From NCBI GenBank assembly GCA_036023115.1, contig JAYKKT010000086.1, forward strand, positions 18,507,501 through 18,571,500: a stretch of DNA of 64,000 nt, read 5' to 3'. This document shows positions 38,301 to 53,300 of the stretch, in pieces. The notes under the pieces are model-generated. The model ran no database searches. It was given only the letters and a program-made list of their open reading frames with translations, and had not been told where the DNA came from. Within the stretch, counting starts at the first letter, position 1. Each line of letters starts with the position of its first letter. Source of the stretch: Brasenia schreberi. Taxonomy: Eukaryota > Streptophyta > Magnoliopsida > Nymphaeales > Cabombaceae. The translations under genes were made by a program, and so were the position numbers.

Positions 38301-41300
38301 TCTAAGATGACATAGGACTCAACGTGACATGAATATGTATCTACACGACCCAAACTTTCATTACAAAGCTTTCCTTAACACTCCCCCTTAAGTTGGGTGG
38401 AAAATGTTAATGACACCCAACTTGAATAATGCCTCCTTTAATTGTCTGCTGGTAGTAGCTTTAGTTAAGAAATCAGTCCTATGTTTGATAGACTGAACAA
38501 ATTCCAACTTGAATTCTTGATTAGATATCTTCTCTCTGATGAAGTGGCAGTCAATTTCTATATGTTTGGTCCTTTCATGATATACTGTATTTGATGCCAT
38601 CTGAATTGCTGCATTGCTATCACAATATAGTGGTATAGGATGGTTAAGCAAATAACCAAATTCTCTAATCAATGAAGATATCCATTTTCCTTCACATATA
38701 GCTTGTGCTATAGCTTTGTATTAAGCTTCTACAGTAGATCTCGCAACCACTGTCTGTTTTTTACTCTTTCAGAATATAATATTACTACCAAGTAAAGTAA
38801 CATAACCTGTAGTTGACTTCCTGTCATCATAAGAACCAGCCCAGTCAGCATCAGAATAAAGTTAAATGTCCAAATTAAAGTTAAATGTCCAAATTTGATG
38901 ATTTCGAATAGAGTAAACCCATTTCCGAAGTTGATTTAAGATACCGAAGAATTTTGTATACTGCATCCATATGATTTTTAGTTGGTGAGTGCATATATCT
39001 GCTCAGAATCCCAACTGCATACGTAATGTCTGGTCGAGTAATAGTCAAATATATGAGCTTACCAACTAGCATCTGATATTTATGGATATCTTTGAACTCT
39101 TCACTGTCACCGTTAAAAAGTTTCTGGTTTACCTCCATAGGAATATCACTAAGTTTGCACTCAAGCATTTGAGTTTCTTCAAGGAGATCCATTAGGTATT
39201 TCCGTTGAGTTAAGAAGATACCTTTGTTGGAATAGAGGACTTCTATGCCTAAGAAATAGTGGAGCCTACCCAAATCCTTAATATCAAATAATCTATGAAG
39301 ATTCATTTTCAACTTTGATATTTCTTCAAGGTTATCTCCTGTAACAATAATATCATCAACATACACAGCAAGAATAAATATTTTTGTCCCTTTCTTAAAG
39401 AATATTGTATGATCATTGAGACTTCTGCTGTATCCCAGACTGCACACTACTTTATTGAATTTATCAAACCAAGCTCTTGGAGACTGTTTCAACCCATATA
39501 TTGCTTTATTAAGTTTACATACTCTATTAGAAGATGACAAATTTTTGGTCATTCCTGAAGGTAGTTCCATGTACACTTCTTCATTTAAATCTTTTTGTAA
39601 AAAAGCGTTTTTAACATCCAATTGCCATAGATCCCATCCCAAGTTTGCTACCATGCTGAGAAGTATTCTGATTGATGTACGTTTAGCCACGGGTGCAAAT
39701 GTTTGTGTATAATCAATGCCATATGATTGACTGTATCCTTTAGCAACCAATCTGGCTTTATATCTCTCCACTGTTTCATCTGCCTTATATTTAATAGTAA
39801 ACAACTACTTGCATCCTACAATATTCCTATCAGAAGGCAACTGTGTGATGGTCCATGTATTGTTTTTTACCAGTGCATTCAATTCTTCTTCAATTGCAGC
39901 TTTTTCATAAGGGGCACTTGATTGCTTTTTCAAACTTTCAAGGGATCTTATGTTTTTCAGCATTCAGAATGAAGTTTTGATAACTCTGAGAAGCGTGGGC
40001 ATATGAAACATAATTAGAAATTGGATATCTTGCATATGAACACTTACCTTTGCGAACAACAATAGGAATCTCAAGGTCACTGTCCACTTGCACTTGAGGA
40101 TCTGATTCAGGGGAAATCTCTTCAGCACATGATTCTTCTTGAGAGTACACAATCTTCCGCTGTCCTTTCTTGTATGTCAGAGTCTCTTTTGATTGTTGTG
40201 TTGTCTCACTCTGATGTTCAACTGTCTCATTATACTCCCCCTCACTAGGAACTAGTGGAAGGACAAAAGATGGAGTTGTAGTGGACTCCGTGGGAGGAGA
40301 GTAATAAGGAGTAAATTCAAAGAAAGTGACATCCATGAAAATATATAATTTTTTAAGCAGTGGGTCATAGCATTTGTATCCCTTTTGAGAGTTTGAATAG
40401 CCAAGAAAAATACACTTATTGGATTTGACATCAAGTTTATCACGATTGGGAAGAGGGATATGTACAAAACAGGTACACCCAAAGATACGAGGAACGAGAT
40501 GAAATGGTTTGGATGTTTTATCACAACTATGAATAGGACTCTCCCTCTGAATGGTATTAATGGGCATTCTATTTATAAGATACACAACAATAAGGACAAC
40601 TTCTCCCCAATAGAATTTTGAAACATTACTTTGAAGGAGAAGAGTTCTGGCTACTTCCAGAATATGACGATTCTTCTTTTCAGTAATACCATTCTGCTGA
40701 GGTGTATACGAACATGTAGTCTGATGAACAATTCCCTGTGCTTGTAAATAATTTTCTAACTGAGTCCCAATATATTCTCCCCCATTATCAGATCGAAGAA
40801 TTTTAACAGAAGCATTGAATTGAGTACAAATAAATTTATGCACAAGGGGAAAAATAGAGGAAACTTCAGACTTTGTTTTAATTAAGTAAACGATTGTAAG
40901 ACGAGTACAATCATTAATGAAAGAGACAAAATACTTAGTACCAAACAAGGAGCTGACTGGACTTGGACCCCATACATCAGAGTGAATAAGTTCAAAAGGT
41001 TGAGATCGTCGAGAATCACTTAAAGGATAAGATGCCCTTTGGTGTTTCCCAAGCTGACAGACTTCACATTCAAACTGAGATTTATTGGATTGGACTCTAA
41101 GTTTGAGAATAACATATGGAATTTTTGACACTGGAAGATTGACCGAGACGATAATGCCAAAGACGAAGATCTGCATCTTGAACAGGTGTTGCTGAAATGC
41201 TGTAAGAGGTTTAAGGCTGAGAATGATTTTCAAGAATGTATAATACTTTCTGTAATTTATCATGTCCAAAGATTTTTTCCGTCTTCATATCCTGAAATAC

Positions 41301-44300
41301 ACAACTAGTAGGATGAAAAGTTACACAACAATTCAAGGCACGAGTTAAAGAGCTCATTGAGAGAAGATTTATCGAAAAACTGGGAACATGATATACTGAC
41401 GGTAAATCTGAAATACATATAGGTACACTTCCCTGTCCAATCATGTAAGTGAAAGAACCATCTGCCAATTTAATTGGTGCCTGATCTTTAAGAGTCTTGT
41501 AAGCTGAAAAATAAGATAATTCTCCTACCATATGATCTGTAGCCCCTGAATCAATTATCCAAGTTTTAGAGCGAGAAGGAGAGGAGTGGTTACCCTTTAC
41601 GGTATGTTTAGCCTAAGCCACTGTAGCTTGGGTGGAGGGAGAAGAGGATTTTCCAGAGAATCGTTGTTCAAGTCTTCTATTCTTTTTATAATCTCTTGAA
41701 TTCCATCGGTGCGGGGAGTGGAAGTTTCTGCAGAATGAACTGAGGTAGTACGATTTCTATAGTAATCTGGTTTATCATGTAGTTCCCAACAATGATCTCT
41801 GGTATGACGCGATTTGCCACAATGAGAGCAAACAAGTTTTTCTCTGTGATCTGAATTAAATTTACCACGGCTACGTCCACGACTCTGGTATCCCCCTCAG
41901 CCACGAAAATGAGAATTGTCTCCTCTTACTTGAAGAACATGTTGATCTGTACTAATAATATGATCTTTCTCAAGATTCCTATGACCTTCTTCTCTGATTA
42001 ATAAAGAGTAAACAGTACCCAAGGAAGGAAGCTCTTCTCTGCTTAAGATATTCAGTTTTACTTATTCAAATTCGGGATTCACACCCCACAACAAATCAAA
42101 TACTTTCTTCTTTTCAATCTTAGTGTTTCTTTCATTATAACAAGCAGAACACTTGATATTCGTATAGTAGAGTAGTTCATCTCAAAGTCCTCAAAGATCA
42201 ACATAATATTCACTGATAGACCGATTGGCTTGTTTGCACTTTTTGATTCTTTCCATTATCTCATATTCTTTTGCAACATTCTTTTTTCGGGAATAAGCCT
42301 CAGCTACTGCACACCAAATCTCATAAGCAGATTCTAAGAATATAAAAGTTTTAGCAATAGATGGAATCATAGACTGTAGCAACCAAGATGATATCAATGC
42401 ATCTTCTCTTTTCCAAGTAGGATAAAGAATGTCATGGGGCTCTGGAATTGGAATATGACCCATTAAATGTGCTCATCTCCCCCTTGCTACAATCGCAAGT
42501 TCCACAGATCTTGCCCATTCCATATAATTTCGACGATTTAGTTTAGTTGTTGTAATCTGAAGATTTTTTGTTTTGTCTAATAAACCAGATTGTTCGCGTG
42601 TATTAAAGGAACTGTCAATACCTTTACCTTTGCCAGTCATTGATCAGAAAATCTGAAACACAACTTAATCAAGTCTGAAATCTGAATCTAGTACGTTGGC
42701 AAATCAGATGTGGAAGAGGTCTTCTTCAATGCATAAAAAGTAGAGGCTGAAAGTTATATCCTTGCAATGAAGATACCCAAAAAAATTTAGTTTTTTGACA
42801 TACGTATCAGTCACACACACTGATTTCAAACAAGGAAGTCTCTTGAATGGGGCAAGTCAATCAATATATATTTAAAGACGACTTGAAGCAGTCCACGTGA
42901 TGCAACAAATAATCCAATATGGGCCAACCGATTGAATCAATATCAACTATTCACTTGATTTTACCAAAAAAATGATTCACTATTGATCAATAGATCAATA
43001 TGCTCCACCTGATTTTTCTTAACTTCACTCTTTCTAAAAAAATCTGAAATAATCCGATGCACAAATCGAATCTCTGAAATAATCAGATTCACAATGTGTA
43101 TTGTTAAGTCTTCAAGGATTCAATAGTAGATTCACGTTGATTGAATAACCCAAAATCGAATTTCTGTCCAAGTGCTTCTATAAAACACGTTTTTTACTGA
43201 TTGTCTTCAGTCAAATCACAAAAAAAATGCCAAACAGGCTCTGATACCGTGTTAGCATGAAAAATATTTATTAATCCAATAGAAATCACTTACAAAATAC
43301 CGCAAATTGGAGGCATTCCTCCAATATGCCCAAGAGCTGGAAGTCGGCCCACTTGTGCTGCCGCCCTGCACCTTTTCTTCTTTTTTCTAACTAAACCCTA
43401 ATCACCTATTAATACCCTATCTAACTTAATTTCCTAATCTACCCCTAGTAAGTATTAACTATTTCTAAGATGACATAGGACTCAAAGTGACATGAATATG
43501 TATCTACACGACCCAGACTTTCATTACAAAGCTTTCCTTAACAATTCATGTCTGAAACATTCCAGTTCTGCGTAATCTCAGTCGGTGCTTTTCTTGCCTA
43601 CTATGATAGTTTTTGTTCATTCACTTTCTGTCACTGGATATCATTGTGACTATTGTTAAATATGTTAGTCTTGATCATTTCAACCTGGCAAAATCTATAA
43701 AGATTTTGGGAAAAAGCCATCTGTCTCAGAAAATCTCAGCAAAAACAACACAAAGTTAAGAATCTACCAAAACTAAGTGTATGTGGTAAATCCATAATTC
43801 TAGGACACTAGCAATTAGCTTTAGTTGCTAAAATAATCTTACCATATCCAGCTATTATTAACAATTTATGAATGATTAACTCTACAAATAAGGAATGAAC
43901 ATGAACTGGCACAATCATGTTATGCCCATGTACGCAAAAGTGCAAGATGAACAACCATGGTGCACTTCCCTTAAATTTTTTAACAAATAAGTTTATTAAA
44001 AATCACCAAGGTGGTGCACCAAATGTATCAAGAAGAAAGGTGGCATACATTGTGATTTGAACTCAACACCTCTCTCTTACCAAATGAGCTCTCTAACCAA
44101 CTGAGCATTGATGAAATGCACAAGAGAACGCCACAGGAACCCAATATGCTATAAGGATCCAACATGCTATACTTCAGCATCAGAAGAGCCAGAGAATGCT
44201 TGATGATATGCACAAGAGTATGCCAACCAGAAGAGTAAAGATTGATGTGCTATTGCACTTTACCGGAACATCATCTACATATTTTAGCAACTAAAAGCAG

Positions 44301-47300
44301 CCGCTGAGAATGAAAACAAAGAAAAGGTGGAACCGTGATTTGTCATGATCATCCACTATCCATCTTCATACGTATGAGAGAGAGACACAAGTAGTGCAAT
44401 TCTTCTTGGTGCTTAGCAGGAATAAATCTTATTTATCATGAGAAAAGACTAACAAAAATATCAAGAACTGAAGACAGCTTATTTTCTACCTCCATCAAAA
44501 GATGTATTCTTTACTACTTCAAACAAGTTTCTTGGTTGCAATTTCATTTATCATTACTTGCTTTTCTATTTGTGTGTGTTTGCATGGACAGAGGGGAGAG
44601 GGGTTTCTCTTGCCCTGTTCGCAGCCTTGAAGTTATCTAATGGTCGTTCTAACCCCTGCACAGGCACTTCCCTGAAATACCAGTAAAAGAAAGTGATGTG
44701 GTTGCTTGCTATCCAGATCCTTTTATGATAACGGAGATGGGATGCTACAACTGTCTTTCTCTGTTACCCAAAGAATAGGGTTTTACTACCTGATTTCTTC
44801 TTCATTTGAGGAACAGTGGCAGTGGCCATCCATCATCCCTTCTTTTGGCTTCTATCTTTTATTTTCTGTTTCTTTTTGGTTCCTCTTCTTCTGGGTAACA
44901 AAAGGAAAATATTTGTTCACATTATCGTTTGAAGATCTGTGGATGGAGCTCATAGTTTGCACTTTGATATGATTGTTGCCATATGTTCCTTTTCATGTGC
45001 ATTCTGATAATTTATTGGGTGATTCTGCACTACTCTTTTGGGCTAATATGGAATGCGGAACTCTGGCATAACTTTCCATTAATCAGGTAATATAATTTTG
45101 GTGCAGGACCAACAATGCAGGGAGCTTTCTCAGCGTCATGTGTCTAAGAGAGCTAAGAGACTGAAGATGAAGGTAAGGACATGGACCAAAGGTTTCACAT
45201 AACATAATCCATTGTTGGCTTTTGTGCAATATCCATCTAAGGACAATTTTCTGTAAAGTTGCTAGACAGCTCTGAACTGATTCCTAAAGCTCTGGTTGGG
45301 GTCAGAATGAAGTTGTCAGTAAAAAAGAAGAGGCAAATTTTACAAGAAGCTTTTTTTTTAGAACTTTTTTTTTGCTGTGAATACTTATAACTGACAACTG
45401 TTTTCTGAACGACAGTGAAGCTCGTGTTATACTGTTATGGTGTTTGGGGCTAATTTCTCTAGTACTCTCATAAGAACTATAATTTTACATGGTAAAGTTT
45501 CTCAAGAGACGATTCTGTTATTCCACTTGAATTTGGTTAACAACTTATTAAGATTTCATATGGTATTATCCAACATGCTAAATGCGTAATAAATACGAAG
45601 ACAATAATTGGGAAAACAATGTCAAGACAGAAAATATCTAGTATACTATATGGAATATGATCAAGAATGAAGTCAAACTCAGATGTTTTGTAGAAAACCT
45701 TACATTATTGAGTAAAATCAGCTCATGAGTGAGCAGAAAAAGAAACATATACATGTAAATGTCAATTTGCAAAGAAAACAAACCTTTTCTCCATTGAAAA
45801 TAAAAAGTAAAATCAGTCCACATAAAGAAAGGCATTTATCCCCATGCATAGGGCACTTGCTAGCAAAATTAGATTTGATCAAGTGGTTAGCTTAGCCTTT
45901 GTGGGTCATGTTTGCCTAGGACTTGATCAATTTGACATGATTTTATGGCCTAAGCATGTTGTATATATTAACTACATCTAAAGTTCTTTAGTTAATATCT
46001 CTTTTAGTGTTAGTTTTAGTGTTATACAGTAAGAATGACACTTTACCCGCACATTGGTCGCTTTTGTCATTTAAACCTACTTTACAGCCATCTCCCTTTT
46101 CTCGCTTTCTTGTTCCACTTGTCGAAGGTTGTCTTGGCCATCTTTATCCATCACTACCTTTTCTTTGAAGCACATCACTCTACCACCATCCCACTCTCAA
46201 TTTGCTGCCGACCATCAACCACAGATAAAACCAATCTTTATTCATCTCAAATTTGGATTTTCCTTCCACCTTACTGTTGTGAATCCTGCTGTCACTGTCA
46301 CCTCCTATGTCACTTGCACCCTTGTTGGGACTCTTGAAGGAGTTCCCACTCTCATCGCCAGATATCATGTGTTGGGCCACCCGCTGCAGCATGAGGGGGG
46401 GGGGGGGGGCAATAGGGTTTGAGTAAGAAAAAAGATGACCATTGTATTTATAACGGACTCTCTCTATATATATACATAGTGTGTGTGCATCACTAGGAAA
46501 AATGTCATGTATACTCCAGTGCAATGTTCTAATACTTTGGGACTCCCGTGCTTCATTTAGGACATCCTAATCATAGATATTTACAAATGCCCAAACCCCA
46601 CGGAATGTATAATGTATTTATTGGGTTTAATAAGCTCGAAAGGTACGGCTGTTTTTTTTGCACACATTATTCAACAGTGTAAAACGTAAAATCTCCTCTT
46701 TGTATATATATCTTTCATGATCCTGATCTGAGCAGGTGTTAGTGGATTCATCAACAGCATTATCTAGTTGAAATGTACAGATCAAAGGCCTAATCTACTA
46801 TCATGTTCAAAGTTAGGACCCTGAACGGTGAGGTGTGGTGGGGATTCATTGAAACCCTGATTTGGCTCATGAACAATCATGAAGTAATTTCATTTGTTTA
46901 TTGTCCTTGGTCAGGTTGTTGGTTCTCTTCCGTCATGTTGCTTAGCACCAACGTTTCTGTTATTTTCAGGAAGAAGAAATCAAATTAAATCCAGTCATTT
47001 CATTTGATTGTGGTATGGTTCTTTTGACATTTGTATCATTCTGGATTTATATAACCAAGGTTATCTGTATTTGGTCCAGCATCTGAGTCCTTTACTTTCA
47101 CTTTTTTCTTTTCTCATTTGTCAAGGAACTTTTATACCAGCTTGCCAGATAGTGTACATTTTTCTTCTTATGCATCTGCTTTTCTTTAGACTTGGAATTT
47201 GCCAACATCCAACCTTCTTGTCTTCCATTCTAACTTATACATGTAATATTTTCAGGCTATGTAAAATCTGAAGGATTTTAACTTATAGCCCTTCATATTG

Positions 47301-50300
47301 TCAGCCACCAAGTAATCTCATGCCATGTTTCATGATGCTTGTTGTTGACTTAACCATGGTTTAAATTTGGTAATCTAGTAGAAGAGCAAAATTATGTGAA
47401 CTTATTTTCTGTCTTAACTTCTTATGCCAAAAAATTCGGACGTAGCTGAAATCCGTGAGCGCGACTGGTGTAATGTTGTTACCTGCCACATGGATACACC
47501 TCGGGCATATGTGTGGCGTCTTCAAAATTTTGTGCTTGGAGAACATATACTCTCACCAAGCCCTGATCGTCCAACACCAGTTAAGGTATGTGCTTGTTTT
47601 CCTTCTTTTTGATTTTCTTTTTTCGGGTGGGTGGGGTGAGGTGGGTTATACAGAATTATCCCAGCCTGACCTAAACTAGATCTAGTAGGCTTTACAACAA
47701 CTACGACAACTAAGCCTCATACTAAATGGGGTCAGCTACATGAATTCTTTGTTTCCACAGCCCTATAATGTGCCATGCTAGCAGTTAACTCAATATAAAC
47801 TAGATCATTCTTTATTGTTTCTTTCCAACACTTTTGTGGTCGTCCTCTTCTTCTTTTAATATTTTCACAATCTAGTTTTTCGTATCTTCTTACATGAGCA
47901 TCCTTGGGTCGTCTTTCTACATTTCCAAACCATCTTAAGCGATGTTCTCTCATTTTGTCCTCTATTGGTGCTACTCCCAATTTGTTTCTAATAACCTCAT
48001 TATGTATATGATCTTTCCTTGTGTGACCACTCATCCATCTCAACATCTTCATTTCTGCCACCGACATCTTTTGTATATATTGATGATTAACTACCCAACA
48101 CTCATAACCATAAAATATGACATGTCTAATTATTGCTCTATAATATTTACCTTTTACCTTTAATGGTATCTTAATGTCATAAAGAATACCTGATGCTCCT
48201 CTCTATTTTAACCAACCTGCATTAATGCGATGCGTAACATCTCAATCAATTCTTCCATTACTCTGAAAAATTGATCCTAAGTATTTAAAACTTTCCTTTT
48301 GGGGATGTAATGTGTGCCATTCCATATATTATGTCTTTGTTCTACTAAGTCGGAAACCTTTACTTTCTAATGTTTTTCTCCACAGTTCTAATTTTCTATT
48401 AACTTTTTCCTTAGACTCCTACACTAACACAATATCATCTTCAATTAACATACACCAAGGTACATCATCTTGAATATGTTTTGTTAACTCATCAATCACC
48501 ATTATAAATAAGTATGGACTTAAAGTTGATCCTTGATGTAATATTAACTTTAAAGTAGTTGTCATTCCTTCGTGAGTCCTCACACATGTTTTTGTGCCAT
48601 CGTACATGTCTCTTATAAGGTTAATGTATATCGATGTGTTACTTCTTTTTTTCAAGGTTCTTCGAAGAACATCCCTTGGTACCCTATCATAAGTTTTTCT
48701 AGATCAATAAATATCATGTGAAGGTCTTTGTTTTTTCTGTAAAATGTTCATAAGATGTCTCAAAAGGTGAATCGCTTTAATGTGATACCTCTTTTTTCTA
48801 AGGTTCTCCAAAGAACATCTCTTGGTAAGGTCTTTCTTTTTTGCTCTAAAATGTTCATAAGATGTTTCAAAAGGTGAATAGTTTCAATAGTAGATCTTCA
48901 TGTCATGAATCCAAATTGGTTCTATTTTGTACTTGATACTTATCTTAACCTACATTCGATAATTCTTTCCCATAATTAACTTGATACCCCGATAATTTGG
49001 ACAATTATGAATGTGTCCCTTGTTCTTGTATATGGGTATAAGTGTACTCGCTCTTCGTTCCTCGAGCATCTTTTGGTTTCTCCATATTTCATTAAATAGT
49101 GTTGTGAGTTTGTCCCAGTATTGTCTGACGCGTATCGTATTGTATCATATCGTACTTTAATATTAAAAAAATAGAAAAATATTTAAAAAATCAAGAAAAA
49201 TTAGTAAAAATCCGAAAAAAATCCAAAAAAATCAGGAAAAATCTGGTAATTGCTTTGAATTCATATAATATAAAGTTTAATACATATTGAGCATTCAACA
49301 TTGAATAATTGCATCCAAATTTACATATTTTGAAGCAAAAAATGAAATACATTTACATTTTACATATTGTAAATTTGTATCAGGATCATTAACTAAATAA
49401 TCTTCATTGTCTCCTTGATGAAGATTCATAGTTTCTCATCACCTTTTGCTTCAAAATCAAAATCTTCGTCTCCTTCATGATGTTGTTGCACTCCTTTCAA
49501 ATTAATCCATGTAATGCCTTCTTCGGTTAGGAGTGCATTTTCTTCATTATCTTCCATAATCTACTCATGTAATATATCAAAATTAACAAATTGCTATCTT
49601 TGTACATGTAGTTGTCATATTTGCTAATTTTCATATGTGAGTAAAACGCTGAGCTCCATTTCTTTGATTATTGAGTCTATGACACCTCAATGATGTGATG
49701 TTACTTGATGATTTTCTCTTTTTCTCTTACTGGAGACTAGCTTTTTAACTAATGCTTGAGTTCCATTTCTCACTTCACAGACTGAGTTAAGCCTCACACA
49801 CGTTGATCATGTTCAACTCAATGGAAGTCATATAAGGTGAACCCTAAAATAATGAAGTTGAGAAATGTCCACTCAACGAATCGAGACAACCAAATTGTTC
49901 TTCGTTGTTTGCGATTTTATGAAATTAGAAATTGGTAACTGAAATATACCTAAAAGTTGGCAACAGAAAGGGAAATGATTTTGTCACAATTTTTATTTGT
50001 TAATAAATTATTCTTATTCAATAAATAAAATTATAAACCTTAATTTTCATGTTACATACACAGCTTGCAATCCCAAACAGATGCCTTGGAGAGAAGTGAA
50101 GAGAGGCCAGAAACCTGATTTTTTTTTGTTCTTTTTTGGGCGTATGATACGAGCGACACGGGCCATATCATACGATACGGTGTCGTGTCGTATCGTATCA
50201 TACAATACAACACGATAACTTTATCATACGATATAGGTTACTCTATCATATCGTAACTTCCCATGATACGTACCGTACCATACGATACGGTGCAATACGG

Positions 50301-53300
50301 ATAACACTTGTTTGTCCTAGGATTTTCCAAACTTCTATAGGAATATTGTCTGGTCCTACAGATTTATCACCCTTGATGTGTTTAAGAGCTTCTTTGACTT
50401 TATTCTTTTGAATACATCGGTATAAATTGTGGCTTAAATACTTTTTTGATTTGACTAACTCTCCTAAGCTAATACTAACATTTTTATTTTCATTAAAAAG
50501 CTTATAAAAATAGTTTTCTCATCTATTTTGTATATCATCATTTACCACTAAAATTTTCTCATCCTCGTCTTTTATACATCTAACAAAATTAAGATCCTTA
50601 GTTTTCTTATCTCTAGACCTAGCTATCTTAAAAATATCTCTTTTACCCTCTTTTGAGTTGAGTTTTTTTATATAAATCCTCTCAAATTTTAATTTTTTCT
50701 TCACTGACAGTCTTTTTCACTTCTTTCTTTGCTTTCTTATAAGCCTCTAAAGTTTCACTAGTCTTTTTAGCATAATATAATTTGTAACATGCCCTCTTTG
50801 CCTTGATTTTATCTTATACCACTTCACTCAACCACCAAGCTTCTTTTTGCGTCGGTACACCTACCTTAGATTCACATAACACATCCTTCTCCACTTTCCT
50901 AATTTGTATAGCCATATTATTCTACATATCAGAAAGTGTACCAACATAATTCAAAACATGTTCGTGAAGGACTTTTTGTTTAAATACACCTTCTTTCTCA
51001 CTTTTGAGGTTCCACCATTTAGTCCGAATAGTTCGATGCACTCTTTTCTTCTTTGTCAACATTTTTATCTGTAAATCCATAATTAAAAGTCGATATTGGG
51101 TGGTTAAAATTTCTCTTAGAATTACCTTACAATCTTTATAACACGATCTATCTTTTTTTCTAAAATAAAATAATCAATTTGTGTTTGTGATAAGCCACTC
51201 TTATAAGTAATTAAATGTTCATCTCGTTTTTTGAAGATTGTATTGACTATAAAAAGATCAAATGCCATAACAAAATTTAAAATCTCTCTACCTTCCTCAT
51301 TTATATCCCAAAACCAAAGTTTCCATGAATACCTTGATATCCTAATGCCTCTTTATCGACATGTTCATTTAAGTCTCCTCCTAAACAAATATATTTCTTT
51401 ATGGAATTCTTTGAATCAACTTATCCAACTCTTCCCAAAAAACCATCTATATACTATCTTCTAGTCCTACATAGTATGCATAAGCACAAACTATATTCAA
51501 AACCTCTACTCCTAGCACTAATTTCAACGTTATGATTCAATCACCATATCGTTGTATGTCTACTACACTATCCTTTAAATCTTTATTTATTATAATACCA
51601 ACTCCGTTTTGACCATTTTTCTTTCTTGAATACCATAATTTGAAATGTGTATCAATCTCTTTTGCTTTTTCTCCAACCCACTTTGTCTCTTGTAAACATA
51701 GGATATGAATCTTTCTCCGAATCATAGTATCTACCACCTTCATTAGTGTACTGCACAATATTCCAATATTCAAAATTTCTAAGAACCAATACAAATCTTA
51801 TTATCTAGTACTAGCTTCCTTACCCCCCGCATACGTCCATATGAAAAATGCGGAGACCCTTCGTGCAATTTGTTCACTACATTCGGGCGATAATGTAGCG
51901 GGACTAACTTCTTTACCAACACCCATCCATCATGTGAGAACCCTCTTTGTAGTTGATCCACTACATCTGGGCAAAAATGTAGAGGCCCTTGCTTACTTTC
52001 CAATGCATTCGGGTTTCGTAGTGTCACTAAGAGGGAATGCCCCAACGCAATGCTCATAATTTGTATAATCCATGGTATAAAAATCCGACCAAGTTTTACG
52101 CTGGATGTCGAAAGCCTAACACAACCCTCCTTTATCCTAGCTTGAGACCGGCCATGCAAGGGTGATCCCTTTAATACAAATGAATTATGAAGTAGTTAGC
52201 ATACCATTTGGTCTATAGTTGTTCCTTCATCCATAGCTGGTTGCACAATTTAATTTTGTGGATTCTGCACCGTCTTGGGTTTTGACCTACTCACCTTTAC
52301 GATCATAATGTTGTGCATTAGCTTAGCTTAACCGAATCTGGTAAAAAATTCAGTTGATTGACATGCTGGGTCTTGTTAGGTCATGACCTGCCCACCTTTT
52401 GCGATCAGGTGCATGTCGTACATGGGCTAACTCACTGATTCACCCATATTTGGATGGTTGAATTGATTGACATGACATCCCTACTCCATTTGTGCGTGTG
52501 AGCGTGTGATTGTCATAGAGTGCTTGTGCATGTGCATGTGTATGCTGCATGTCACATGTTTCGGAAATGGTGCCATGCTTTCACTGTTTATGAGAAAAAC
52601 TTATAAAGTACTAAAAACGCAGACATATCACGACATTTATACATGATCAAGAATTTTCAGATGCTAAATAGTATAACAAGATATGTAAATATTATAGAGC
52701 AACAATTAAACCTGCTATGTTTTATAGTTGTGAGTGTTGGACAATTAATCATCAACATTTACAAAAGATGTCTGTAGCATAAATGAAGATGTTGAGATGG
52801 ATGAGTGTTCACACAAGGAAAGACCATATACATAATGAGGTTATTAGAAACAAATTGGGAGTAGCACCAATAGAGGACAAAATGAGAGAACATCATTTAA
52901 GATGGTTTGGACATGTAGAAAGACGACCCAAGGATGCTCCCGTAAGAAGATATGAAAAACTAGATTGTGAAAATATTAAAAGAAGAAGAGGATGACCACA
53001 AAAGTGTTGGAAATAAACTATAAAGAATGATCTAGTTTATATTGAGTTAACTGCTAGTACGGCACATTATAGGGCTATGTGGAAACTAAGAATCCATGTA
53101 GCCGACCCCATTTAGTATGGTTAAAGGCTTAGTTGTTGTTGTTGTTACGTAGTATAACAAGATGGTTTCTATTGGTTAATTGCAAAACCAATTTGTGTAA
53201 AGCTTCATAACGTAGCAGCTGATGCATGTTTGACATCTACAAATAGGGTTCCTGGTCTGTTGTATGGTGTAGCTTGATCTCTATTTTCAATTCACTTTTC

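Noticed and set aside
46035..46524. Open frames on both strands in intron 9.
   Set aside because: No recognised product; the exon 9 and exon 10 phases join without them. Kept only as a repeat-like block.
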